Made by a program: the position numbers and the translations under genes | In this document: positions 22,031-30,303 of the stretch, piece after piece | Numbering within the stretch: the first letter of the stretch is position 1 | How the letters are laid out: each line of letters begins with the position of its first letter | Assembly: GCA_035510355.1 (NCBI GenBank) | Contig: DATKHF010000028.1 | Span: forward strand, 1-38,080 | Length of the DNA: 38,080 bases | DNA from: DATKHF01 sp035510355 | GTDB taxonomy: Bacteria; Patescibacteriota; Saccharimonadia; Saccharimonadales; UBA4665 | Direction of reading: 5' to 3' | Notes under the pieces: model-generated | What the model saw: only the letters and a program-made list of their open reading frames with translations | Told to the model about the DNA's origin: nothing | The model's database searches: none

Positions 22031-22939
22031 ATGATTTTCTTACTACTCCTACTCTTTATGATTGTTGTAGCAAGTCTAGTTTTTATATTTCGTCACTATC
22101 ATCTAAAAAAATCAAAGCAAGAACAAACTATTGATTCTCAAAACATATCCGAGAATGGCGCTGTTAATGCACATAAACAAAAATTTTCCAGAGTTTTGAT
22201 TGTCATATCCGTTGTAGGGGGAGTAATAGTATTAGGCATAATTGCCTATATTGCTCTTCTTGCACTGGCTTTTGATTCGCCAGGCAATAGTTATGTTGAA
22301 CAATTTGAAAAATCTCAAGTATCATCTCTGGCCACATCCACTAGATCATATCTTCAGGGAGTACTTTCGGCACCTCCTATGGGTAAAAATGGTTTTTCAT
22401 ATATTAGTAGTGGTTATATAGACGGCTGTTATGCAGATAATGGTGATGGTACTGGTCCATGGAAAAAAATATGTCAGGCAGAACTTATCAACATGTATGC
22501 ATCTAAAAGTAATGCTGGACTCGCTGAGCAACAATTAATACCGATTATGCAAAATGCCAACTGGCAACCAGAAATACCCTATACATATTCAACCAATTGC
22601 TTTGGATACGCTGCTCCAGTCATTGTTGATGGCCATTTAGATGAGTTGTTTGCCCTTAATCTCGGCTATACTCCAAATTATGAGGTATCTAGTTTAGTTA
22701 ACGGTTGTTCTGTGTCTAACAGTCTCGTGAACTCATCAGGAACGCCAATAGATACTGATACCTGGATACTGGCATCTAACCTTCAGCCCGTAATTTATTC
22801 CAATTTAACAAATAAATTAGTACCAAATAAGTATGCAAATCAGCTGACTAGTCAAGGTTATAAAAGTTTTGTCATCATTACAGTTAGCAAACAGTATTTT
22901 GATAAAAATTTATCTCAACAACACTATTTGAACTTATAG
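22031..22939 (+). CDS. Membrane protein with two N-terminal transmembrane segments and exported domain
   Basis: Unrecognised 302-residue protein, divergent from marR. The first hydrophobic segment starts at the initiator (about 2-20). After a basic loop (RHYHLKKSKQEQ) a second segment spans about 54-80. The remaining 220 residues are probably outside the cell, rich in Ser, Asn and Tyr, with four or five cysteines (near 135, 148, 193 and 224) that may pair. No known catalytic motif is seen. The ribosome site is poor (GATGAG). Sharing a control region with marR-mmpL hints at a link to the efflux function, without proof. Confidence 0.65.
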   Translation: MIFLLLLLFMIVVASLVFIFRHYHLKKSKQEQTIDSQNISENGAVNAHKQKFSRVLIVISVVGGVIVLGIIAYIALLALAFDSPGNSYVEQFEKSQVSSLATSTRSYLQGVLSAPPMGKNGFSYISSGYIDGCYADNGDGTGPWKKICQAELINMYASKSNAGLAEQQLIPIMQNANWQPEIPYTYSTNCFGYAAPVIVDGHLDELFALNLGYTPNYEVSSLVNGCSVSNSLVNSSGTPIDTDTWILASNLQPVIYSNLTNKLVPNKYANQLTSQGYKSFVIITVSKQYFDKNLSQQHYLNL

Positions 22940-23011
22940 CTAAAGGCTGATAAGTCGTTTGCGCAAGGCTTAATTACAGTATTTTAAGGTATAGTCACCA
23001 GTGTACTAGAC

Positions 23012-23040
23012 TTGCGTTTTAAAGTTTTGTCTGCTAAATT
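23012..23040 (+). promoter_or_regulatory. Promoter of carAB
   Basis: TTGCGT (23012-23017), 17 bases, TAAATT (23035-23040). The expected transcription start (about 23047) lies between the two candidate ATGs of carA (23043 and 23052), favouring leaderless translation from 23052. Confidence 0.45.
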
Positions 23041-23051
23041 CTATGAGAAGC

Positions 23052-24158
23052 ATGAAGAAAAAATTACTTACTACTAAAAATATCCAACAAAGAGATAAGA
23101 ATCGCTCCGAAAGGGGCGATTTTTTTATAACGAAATCAGGACGTCTAGACTTGGCCGACGGCACAATTTTTAGAGGCGTTGTGCCCGAAAACCAGGTTGC
23201 TCCCGGTAACGGTGAAGTCGTTTTCAATACTGGTATGACAGGCTACGTTGAGTCACTTACGGACCCCTCCTATGCAGGGCAGATCCTAGTCTTTACTTAT
23301 CCATTGATCGGTAACTATGGCGTAAACTTGAAGTCGGTCGAGTCTGGCAAAATTCAAGTTAATGGTGTGATAGTTAACGAGGCAGTTTTAGGCTGGAGCC
23401 ACACAGACTCAGATCGTTCATTATTGGAATGGCTGCATTCACAAAACACACCAATTCTAATAGGCGTTGATACCCGGTCACTGACAAAGTATCTTAGGAG
23501 TAAAGGCACTATGTCTGGCTCGATTGGTATACAGCACCCAAAACCAGAAGCTATGCTAGTTAAAAAGAAACTTGTATCCATAGAAAATCCCATAATCTAT
23601 AATCAAAAGTTTCGAAAGAAAGTTATCTTAGTTGATTGCGGGTTAAAAGAAAACATTCTTCGCTCTTTGTTAAAACTACCCTTACAGGTAAAACGTGTTC
23701 CTTATAATTATGACTATACTGACGAGGCATACGATGGAATAGTCTTATCGAATGGTCCAGGCGACCCATCCGATTATCAGACAACGGTTAAAGTTGCACG
23801 ACAAGCTATGAAACTCGGAAAGCCCACATTTGGGATATGTCTTGGCAGCCAAATTATGGGGTTGGCTGTTGGCGCTAAAACATACAAATTAAAATATGGT
23901 CATCGAGGACACAACCAGCCTTGTTTGGAGGCTAGTACTAATCGAGGCTATATAACCAGTCAAAACCACGGTTACGCTATTGATGAAAAATCACTCCCAA
24001 AAGGCTGGTTCGTATCATTTAAAAACTTAAATGATAAATCCGTAGAAGGTATTGAGCATCACACTAAACCATTTTTCTCTGTTCAATTTCATCCGGAAGC
24101 TAGTCCTGGCCCTACTGATACAGAATGGTTATTCAAAAGATTTTACGAGTTGATATGA
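23052..24158 (+). CDS. carA: Carbamoyl-phosphate synthase small (glutaminase) subunit
   Basis: Hydrolyses glutamine and channels ammonia to CarB for carbamoyl phosphate, used in pyrimidine and arginine synthesis. The CarA domain begins LADGTIFRG and continues FNTGMTGYVESLTDPSYAGQ. The class I amidotransferase domain has the nucleophile in FGICLGSQ (Cys near residue 263) and the His-Glu pair in VQFHPEASPGPTD. From 23052 it has 368 residues; 23043 would add three. About 30 residues precede the normal CarA start and read through a terminator-like hairpin. A TTG at 23151 would remove the first beta-strand and is less likely. The stop overlaps the carB ATG by 4 bases. Confidence 0.9.
   Translation: MKKKLLTTKNIQQRDKNRSERGDFFITKSGRLDLADGTIFRGVVPENQVAPGNGEVVFNTGMTGYVESLTDPSYAGQILVFTYPLIGNYGVNLKSVESGKIQVNGVIVNEAVLGWSHTDSDRSLLEWLHSQNTPILIGVDTRSLTKYLRSKGTMSGSIGIQHPKPEAMLVKKKLVSIENPIIYNQKFRKKVILVDCGLKENILRSLLKLPLQVKRVPYNYDYTDEAYDGIVLSNGPGDPSDYQTTVKVARQAMKLGKPTFGICLGSQIMGLAVGAKTYKLKYGHRGHNQPCLEASTNRGYITSQNHGYAIDEKSLPKGWFVSFKNLNDKSVEGIEHHTKPFFSVQFHPEASPGPTDTEWLFKRFYELI
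23100..23126 (+). promoter_or_regulatory. Terminator-like hairpin inside the 5' end of carA (possible attenuator)
   Basis: ATCGCTCC (23101-23108), loop GAAA, GGGGCGAT (23113-23120) and a run of seven T (23120-23126). The eight-pair stem with tetraloop and T-run is a textbook intrinsic terminator, yet it is read in frame as carA codons. It is placed about 55 bases after the predicted transcription start. Confidence 0.7.
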
Positions 24159-27100
24159 AATCCGCCAAGCTATTTAAAAAAGTAATTATCTTTGGCTCTG
24201 GTGGCTTACGTATCGGCCAGGCCGGCGAGTTCGATTATTCTGGTTCACAGGCAATAAAAGCCTTGAAGGAAGAAGGAATTTATACAATCCTTATAAATCC
24301 AAACATTGCTACTGTGCAAACAGACGATGACATGGCAGACAGGGTTTACTTTCAGCCACTAAATGTGCCCACCGTAACAAAGATTCTAGAACGCGAGAAA
24401 CCTGATGCAGTAATGCTAAGTTTTGGTGGCCAGACCGCACTCAATCTAGGCTTACAGCTTCACGATTTAGGTATTTTCAAAAAGTTAGGCATAACAGTTC
24501 TTGGTACGCCTGTAGGGGCTATCAAAACTACTGAAGACCGAGAAATTTTCAAGAAAGCCCTAGCTGAAATTGGCACAAAGACCGCCAGGAGCATTAGTGC
24601 CTATAATCTAAAAGACTGTTTAGCGGCAGCTCAAAAGATAGGCTACCCGATAATGCTTCGCTCGGGTTTTAGTCTTGGCGGCCTGGGCTCTGGCCGAATG
24701 AATAATGAATCAGAGCTGCGTCAAAGGGTTGGTGAAGTACTGAAAGCCGTGCCACAAGTTCTGATCGAGGAATATTTAGAGGGCTGGAAGGAAATTGAGT
24801 ATGAAGTAGTTCGCGATATTGATGGCAACACTATCACTGTCTGTAACATGGAAAATCTTGACCCCATGGGCATTCATACTGGGGAAAGTATTGTAGTCGC
24901 GCCTTCACAGACACTGACTAATGAGGAGTATCATCGTCTTCGGCAGATCGCCATAGAAACGATTAATCACTTAGGTATTATTGGTGAGTGCAACATACAG
25001 TATGCACTTAATCCTAAAAATGGTGATTATCGGGTCATTGAAGTTAATGCTCGACTGTCGCGCTCAAGTGCGCTGGCGTCTAAGGCCACAGGCTACCCGC
25101 TGGCATTTGTTGCATCAAAACTTATGCTGGGCAAGCGATTGCACGAATTAAAGAATTCAGTAACGGGAACAACATCAGCTTTTTATGAGCCTGCTTTAGA
25201 TTATATCGCTGTCAAAATGCCACGCTGGGATTTAGCTAAACTGAAAGCAGGCGATCATCATATTGGTTCTGAAATGAAAAGCGTAGGCGAAGTTATGGCG
25301 CTTGGCAGGTCTTTTCCAGAAGCTCTACAAAAAGCTATACGAATGCTAAACATTGGTGCCCAAGGATTAAGTATCCATTCATATGATTTTACTAATCCAG
25401 ACGATGAAATAAGTCGAGCCACAGATAGACGTATATTTGCAATTTATGAAGCACTGAAGCTCGGCAGGACCGTAGATGACATTTATCTACTTTCAAAAAT
25501 AGATAGGTGGTTTCTTCAACATATAGATAGCATCCTAAAAACCGAGCTACGTATTAAAACCAAGCCCCTACAAAAAGATCTGCTGCTGTTAGCTAAGCAG
25601 CAAGGTTTCTCGGATAGAACAATTGGTTGGATAAAACACTTGAGTGAAAACCGAATTAGGAAAACGAGACTTACTTTAGGTGTACTCCCGGTAATCAAGC
25701 AAATTGATACGCTAGCTGGTGAGTTCGATGCTGAAACAAACTATCTTTACATGACGTATCATGGGCAATCCAATGACGTAAAACCTCTTGGCAAAAAAGC
25801 TATAGCCATAATCGGCTCTGGACCTTATTGTATTGGGTCATCAGTAGAGTTTGATTGGTGCGCCGTAAACACCGCCAAGACACTCAGTAAGCAGGGCTAT
25901 AAAACAGTAATAATTAATTCCAATCCTGAGACTGTTTCTACTGATTTTGATCGTTCTGATAGACTTTATTTCGAAGAACTGACACTTGAGCGCATTCAAG
26001 ATATAGCTGACTTCGAAAAAAGTAGAAGCATAGTCGTATCGGTTGGTGGCCAGATTGCGAATAATTTAGCGCTACCATTAGCGCGGGCCAAATATCCAAT
26101 TTTCGGAACTGCAGCTAAGCAAATCGATAATGCAGAAGATAGACAAAAATTTTCTTCAATGTTAAATCGCTTGGGCGTTGATCAACCAGCATGGCAAGAA
26201 ATAACCGATCTTAAAACAGCCAAACAGTTTGCCGTTAAACAAGGCTACCCTTTACTCATTCGACCATCGTATGTTCTTTCAGGCGGTGCTATGAATGTCG
26301 TGTGGACAGAAACAGAATTAAAACGCTACCTACAAGAAGCTGCTCGTTTATCTCCGGACCACCCAGTAGTTATCTCTCAATTCATTCAGAACGCTAAAGA
26401 ACTAGAGATAGATGGAGTTGCCCAAAACGGTAACTTAGTAATTTATGCTATATCCGAGCATATCGAAAACGCCGGCGTTCATTCTGGAGATGCTACCGTA
26501 GTTTACCCAGCACAGCGACTGTATCTAGAAACGGTTCGCCGAGCTAAAAATATTGCTAGACAGGTAGTAAAAAGCCTAGATATAACTGGACCATTCAATA
26601 TTCAATTTATTGCAAAAGACAACGAACTAAAGGTTATCGAGTGTAATGTTCGAGCCTCGAGGTCCTTTCCTTTTGTGTCGAAAGTGTCAGGCCACAACTT
26701 TATAGCCATCGCCACTAATGTCATGCTCGGTATAAAAAATGACACTATGTATAGAACCTTGGAACTAGACTATGTTGGTGTAAAAAGTCCTCAATTTTCA
26801 TATAATCGCCTAAAAGGTGCTGATCCAGTTGCAGGAGTAGAGATGGCTTCTACCGGCGAAGTAGCTTGCTTTGGAGCTGACCTAGAGGAAGCCTTTTATA
26901 TTTCGTGGCTGGCTACCGAACAACAAGTCAAGGGTAAGAGTATATTTATTAGCTTACCTGATGAACAAAAATTTAAGTTTATTGAAGAGGTAGAGCTACT
27001 TCAAGCAGATGGTTGGAAGATTTATTCAACTGAAGGTACATATAACTATTTTAAACAACGTGGCATTATTACTACAAAGCTGCACAAAATTAGTGACCGA

Positions 27101-27343
27101 AAAGAACCAAGTGTTTCAGCCGCAATTGAAAACAAGATTTTTGACTTAATGGTGAATGTGCCTTCACTCGCTGAAGCTAACGGCGATGGCTACACAATTC
27201 GTCGACTGGCTATTGATAATCACACCCCGCTTCTGACAAACGCAGAAACAGGCAGACTACTATTACGATGTTTATCAGACCCCAACTTAAAGGATATGCA
27301 GCCTAAATATTGGCGAGAATATGTTTCAACCGAAGCTACTTAG
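24155..27343 (+). CDS. carB: Carbamoyl-phosphate synthase large subunit
   Basis: Makes carbamoyl phosphate from bicarbonate, ammonia and two ATP. The ATG at 24155 overlaps the carA stop, giving 1062 residues, full length. The first ATP-grasp half starts VIIFGSGGLRIGQAGEFDYSG and contains LRSGFSLGGLGSG and EVNARLSRSSALASKATGYP. The second half starts IAIIGSGPYCIGSSVEFDWC and holds SYVLSGGAMNVVW and ECNVRASRSFPFVSKVSG. A C-terminal MGS-like allosteric domain (about 930-1060, GWKIYSTEGTYNYF) is present. No other pyrimidine or arginine gene is in the window. Confidence 0.96.
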   Translation: MKSAKLFKKVIIFGSGGLRIGQAGEFDYSGSQAIKALKEEGIYTILINPNIATVQTDDDMADRVYFQPLNVPTVTKILEREKPDAVMLSFGGQTALNLGLQLHDLGIFKKLGITVLGTPVGAIKTTEDREIFKKALAEIGTKTARSISAYNLKDCLAAAQKIGYPIMLRSGFSLGGLGSGRMNNESELRQRVGEVLKAVPQVLIEEYLEGWKEIEYEVVRDIDGNTITVCNMENLDPMGIHTGESIVVAPSQTLTNEEYHRLRQIAIETINHLGIIGECNIQYALNPKNGDYRVIEVNARLSRSSALASKATGYPLAFVASKLMLGKRLHELKNSVTGTTSAFYEPALDYIAVKMPRWDLAKLKAGDHHIGSEMKSVGEVMALGRSFPEALQKAIRMLNIGAQGLSIHSYDFTNPDDEISRATDRRIFAIYEALKLGRTVDDIYLLSKIDRWFLQHIDSILKTELRIKTKPLQKDLLLLAKQQGFSDRTIGWIKHLSENRIRKTRLTLGVLPVIKQIDTLAGEFDAETNYLYMTYHGQSNDVKPLGKKAIAIIGSGPYCIGSSVEFDWCAVNTAKTLSKQGYKTVIINSNPETVSTDFDRSDRLYFEELTLERIQDIADFEKSRSIVVSVGGQIANNLALPLARAKYPIFGTAAKQIDNAEDRQKFSSMLNRLGVDQPAWQEITDLKTAKQFAVKQGYPLLIRPSYVLSGGAMNVVWTETELKRYLQEAARLSPDHPVVISQFIQNAKELEIDGVAQNGNLVIYAISEHIENAGVHSGDATVVYPAQRLYLETVRRAKNIARQVVKSLDITGPFNIQFIAKDNELKVIECNVRASRSFPFVSKVSGHNFIAIATNVMLGIKNDTMYRTLELDYVGVKSPQFSYNRLKGADPVAGVEMASTGEVACFGADLEEAFYISWLATEQQVKGKSIFISLPDEQKFKFIEEVELLQADGWKIYSTEGTYNYFKQRGIITTKLHKISDRKEPSVSAAIENKIFDLMVNVPSLAEANGDGYTIRRLAIDNHTPLLTNAETGRLLLRCLSDPNLKDMQPKYWREYVSTEAT

Positions 27344-27426
27344 GCTAGACTTAGCTTCTAAGTACTTTACTTGAAAGCAGCATTAAATTAATAAAGTTAA
27401 AAATTCTATCTGCTAACATTACTAGG

Positions 27427-28311
27427 ATGGAATTAGTTGTTAAGCCCGGTAAATATATAGTGGCGGTCAGCGGTGGCGTTGATTCAGTCGTATTGCTAGA
27501 CATCCTAAGTAAACTGCCACAACTTAATTTAGTAATAGCTCACTTTGATCATGGAATTCGAACCGATTCAGTCAGAGATAATAAGTTCGTTGAAGAATTA
27601 GCGCGTCAATATGGCCTAGAGTTTTTTGCAGAAGCTGGTCAACTAGGCTCCAAAGCGAGCGAAGCCATGGCTCGCGAAAAGCGCTATGCATTTTTGAGAA
27701 AGATAAAACAGCGATCAGCCGCCGATGCAATTGTAACTGCCCATCACCAAGACGATATAATAGAAACGGTAATCATAAATTTACTTCGTGGTACCGGCCG
27801 GCGAGGCCTCAGTTCTCTACAGTCAACGGACGACATTATTCGTCCTCTTTTACATGTACCTAAATCTGAAATCTTGCATTATGCTAATGAGCATCATCTA
27901 AAATGGCGTGAGGATAATACGAATAAGGATGAAAAATATTTCCGTAATTATATTCGTCATCAAATCGTACCTAAATTATCGACTGCCAAGCGAGATGAGC
28001 TACTACAAATTATTAATAAAGCCGGTAGTTCCAACCAGGTAATTGATAAGGCCGTACGTCAGGCCTTGATGGGACAGGTCACGGACAGCGAACTGAGTCG
28101 TTCTTGGTTTATTGGCTTGCCGCATACGGTGGCAAAAGAAATTATGGCCAGCTGGCTTTTGGAGAACCATATTGAATTAGACAAGCGACGTATTGAGCAA
28201 TTAGTTTTAGCAGCCAAAACTTTACCAGCCAGCAAGCAACGAGATATCGATAACAATCACATCTTAAAAATAGGGAAAGATAAGTTGGCACTCGTCTTAC
28301 GCGAGCGCTAG
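27427..28311 (+). CDS. tilS: tRNA(Ile)-lysidine synthase
   Basis: ATP-dependent enzyme that attaches lysine to C34 of tRNA-Ile(CAU), so that it reads AUA and is charged with isoleucine. The PP-loop SGGVDS (15-20) opens the N-terminal ATP-pyrophosphatase domain. It is followed by HFDHGIR, SEAMAREKRYAFL, the TAHHQDDIIETVIINLLRG block and RPLLHVPKSEI, all characteristic of TilS. The 294-residue length matches the shorter TilS group, with a reduced C-terminal domain. TAACAT with an upstream TG lies 7 bases before the ATG, so it is probably transcribed separately from carAB and leaderless. A likely substrate tRNA is encoded at 13818-13893. Confidence 0.93.
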   Translation: MELVVKPGKYIVAVSGGVDSVVLLDILSKLPQLNLVIAHFDHGIRTDSVRDNKFVEELARQYGLEFFAEAGQLGSKASEAMAREKRYAFLRKIKQRSAADAIVTAHHQDDIIETVIINLLRGTGRRGLSSLQSTDDIIRPLLHVPKSEILHYANEHHLKWREDNTNKDEKYFRNYIRHQIVPKLSTAKRDELLQIINKAGSSNQVIDKAVRQALMGQVTDSELSRSWFIGLPHTVAKEIMASWLLENHIELDKRRIEQLVLAAKTLPASKQRDIDNNHILKIGKDKLALVLRER

Positions 28312-28347
28312 CCAAAGTCAGATTTAGTCTGTATAATAGGTCTTTAT

Positions 28348-30219
28348 ATGGATAAGAAACCTTTTCGCCCCAATCAACAACGTGGTTCTAAAAGTAATCG
28401 TAGTCTCAAAAATGCTGGCTTTATAGCGCTTATCATTCTCTTTGCACTTGTTATTTTTGCAGCCTACAATCAGCCGACCAGTCTTAAGACTATTCCGCTC
28501 ACCCAGGCACTTACAGAATCAAACGATGGGCAGTATCAAAAAATTGTCGTCAATGGCAACGAACTTGATATTACTAAAAAGGGCGGCTCCACGGCAACGC
28601 TTAAGAGTTATTCTGACCCTAATGCCAGCCTCAAATCGGAAGGCTTTAATTTTTCCAAAGTTGTCGTCTCGTACAAGTCCCAGTCTAGTGGTGGCTCATC
28701 AGCATTGTCATTAGGGCTAGAATACATTTTGCCGGTAATTATTATTGGCGGGCTATTCTTCTTTATGCTACGTAGTGCTCAAGGTCAGGGTAATCAAGCA
28801 TTAAGCTTCGGTAAAAGCCGAGCCCGACTATATGGGAACGAGAAGGACAAAGTTAATTTTAAAGATATTGCCGGTGCAGCTGAGTCCAAGCAGGACCTTG
28901 AAGAAGTTGTTGAATTTTTGAAATTTCCCAAGAAGTTTGCCAGTCTTGGGGCGCGTATTCCAAAAGGCGTATTGCTTGTTGGCCCCCCTGGTACTGGTAA
29001 AACAATGCTAGCCCGTGCGGTAGCCGGCGAAGCCAACGTACCATTCTTTAGTATCTCTGGTTCAGAGTTTGTCGAGATGTTTGTCGGAGTCGGTGCTAGC
29101 CGCGTCCGCGACCTTTTCGCCAAAGCCAAAAAGAACGCACCTTGCATAATTTTTGTTGATGAGATTGACGCTGTTGGCCGTCGTCGTGGTAGCGGTATGG
29201 GTGGTGGACATGACGAACGAGAGCAGACGCTTAACCAGATTCTAGTTGAGATGGACGGTTTTGAACAGGGCCAGAACGTTATCGTTGTAGCGGCTACTAA
29301 CCGTGCCGATGTCCTTGATCCAGCACTTCTTCGCCCTGGCCGATTCGATCGCCGTGTCAATATTAGTTTGCCAGACCGTAAAGACCGCGAAGCAATTTTA
29401 AAGATTCATTTTGCCAAAAAGCCACTGGCAAAGACTGTCGATTTAGACTCCTTGGCTGCTAAAACTGCCGGCAGCTCGGGTGCTGATCTGGCCAATATCA
29501 CTAATGAAGCCGCTATTGTAGCCGCTCGCACCAATCACTCACAAATCAGCCAAGAAGATGTAACTGAAGCCTTTGAAAAAGTTGCTATTGGTCCTGAGCG
29601 TAAGAGTAAAGTCATGAGTGATAAAGAAAAAGAGCTGACTGCGTACCATGAGTCTGGTCATGCTGTTGTTGGTCATGTCCTACCCGATAGTGATCCAGTA
29701 CATAAAGTTACGATTATTCCCCGTGGCGGCACGGGTGGAGTCACTTGGTTTATCCCACCGGAAGACAAAAGCTATCACTCAATCCTCGAATACAAGGACA
29801 TTCTGGCTCAGATGCTGGGTGGTCGTGTAGCCGAAGAAGTTATCTATGGTCACGATCGCGTGACTACAGGGGCCGGCAATGATCTTCAAAAAGCTGCCGA
29901 GCTCGCTCGTGACATGGTAGTGAACCAAGGCATGGGTAAGAAACTTCGAGACCAGGTTTTTCATAGCGACGAAGGCATTATGATGGAGCGTATCATGCAC
30001 GAGCGTGAATACTCCGATGAGACTGCCAAGGTAATTGATGATGAAGTCGAGAGTCTTATCACTGAAGCTGCCAATCGCGCCCGTGAAGTCATTAAAGCCA
30101 ACCGCGCCAAGTTAGACGTACTCAAAGCGCGTTTACTTGAAAAAGAAACTATTGATGCTGCCGAGGTTAAGGAGCTACTAAGAGGCTCCACTATGCCAAA
30201 GACTGCTGCTCTATACTAA
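28348..30219 (+). CDS. ftsH: FtsH, membrane AAA zinc protease
   Basis: Membrane-anchored ATP-dependent protease for quality control and regulated proteolysis. In order: a basic N-terminus, transmembrane segment 1 (about 24-42), a short extracytoplasmic domain (about 43-118), transmembrane segment 2 (about 123-146) and the AAA module. That module holds Walker A GPPGTGKT (212-219), Walker B IIFVDEIDA and the arginine-finger region RPGRFDRR. The M41 protease has HESGH (434-438) and the downstream GAGNDLQKA segment with the third metal ligand. The 623-residue length is normal. TATAAT (28332-28337) lies 10 bases before the ATG; tilS is 36 bases upstream. Confidence 0.97.
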   Translation: MDKKPFRPNQQRGSKSNRSLKNAGFIALIILFALVIFAAYNQPTSLKTIPLTQALTESNDGQYQKIVVNGNELDITKKGGSTATLKSYSDPNASLKSEGFNFSKVVVSYKSQSSGGSSALSLGLEYILPVIIIGGLFFFMLRSAQGQGNQALSFGKSRARLYGNEKDKVNFKDIAGAAESKQDLEEVVEFLKFPKKFASLGARIPKGVLLVGPPGTGKTMLARAVAGEANVPFFSISGSEFVEMFVGVGASRVRDLFAKAKKNAPCIIFVDEIDAVGRRRGSGMGGGHDEREQTLNQILVEMDGFEQGQNVIVVAATNRADVLDPALLRPGRFDRRVNISLPDRKDREAILKIHFAKKPLAKTVDLDSLAAKTAGSSGADLANITNEAAIVAARTNHSQISQEDVTEAFEKVAIGPERKSKVMSDKEKELTAYHESGHAVVGHVLPDSDPVHKVTIIPRGGTGGVTWFIPPEDKSYHSILEYKDILAQMLGGRVAEEVIYGHDRVTTGAGNDLQKAAELARDMVVNQGMGKKLRDQVFHSDEGIMMERIMHEREYSDETAKVIDDEVESLITEAANRAREVIKANRAKLDVLKARLLEKETIDAAEVKELLRGSTMPKTAALY

Positions 30220-30303
30220 AAACGCGCAAGCTACCCCCTGTATTTTGCTAGCTAAAAATGCAACAATAGTAGAGGTTATGCTCTGAGGAGCTCGGCCATA
30301 ATT

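Noticed and set aside
28794..29360. Long minus-strand frame (188 codons) opposite ftsH
   Set aside because: It lies wholly inside the ftsH coding region, is Ser/Arg/Pro-rich as expected from the antisense of a GC-richer AAA domain, and has no family motif.
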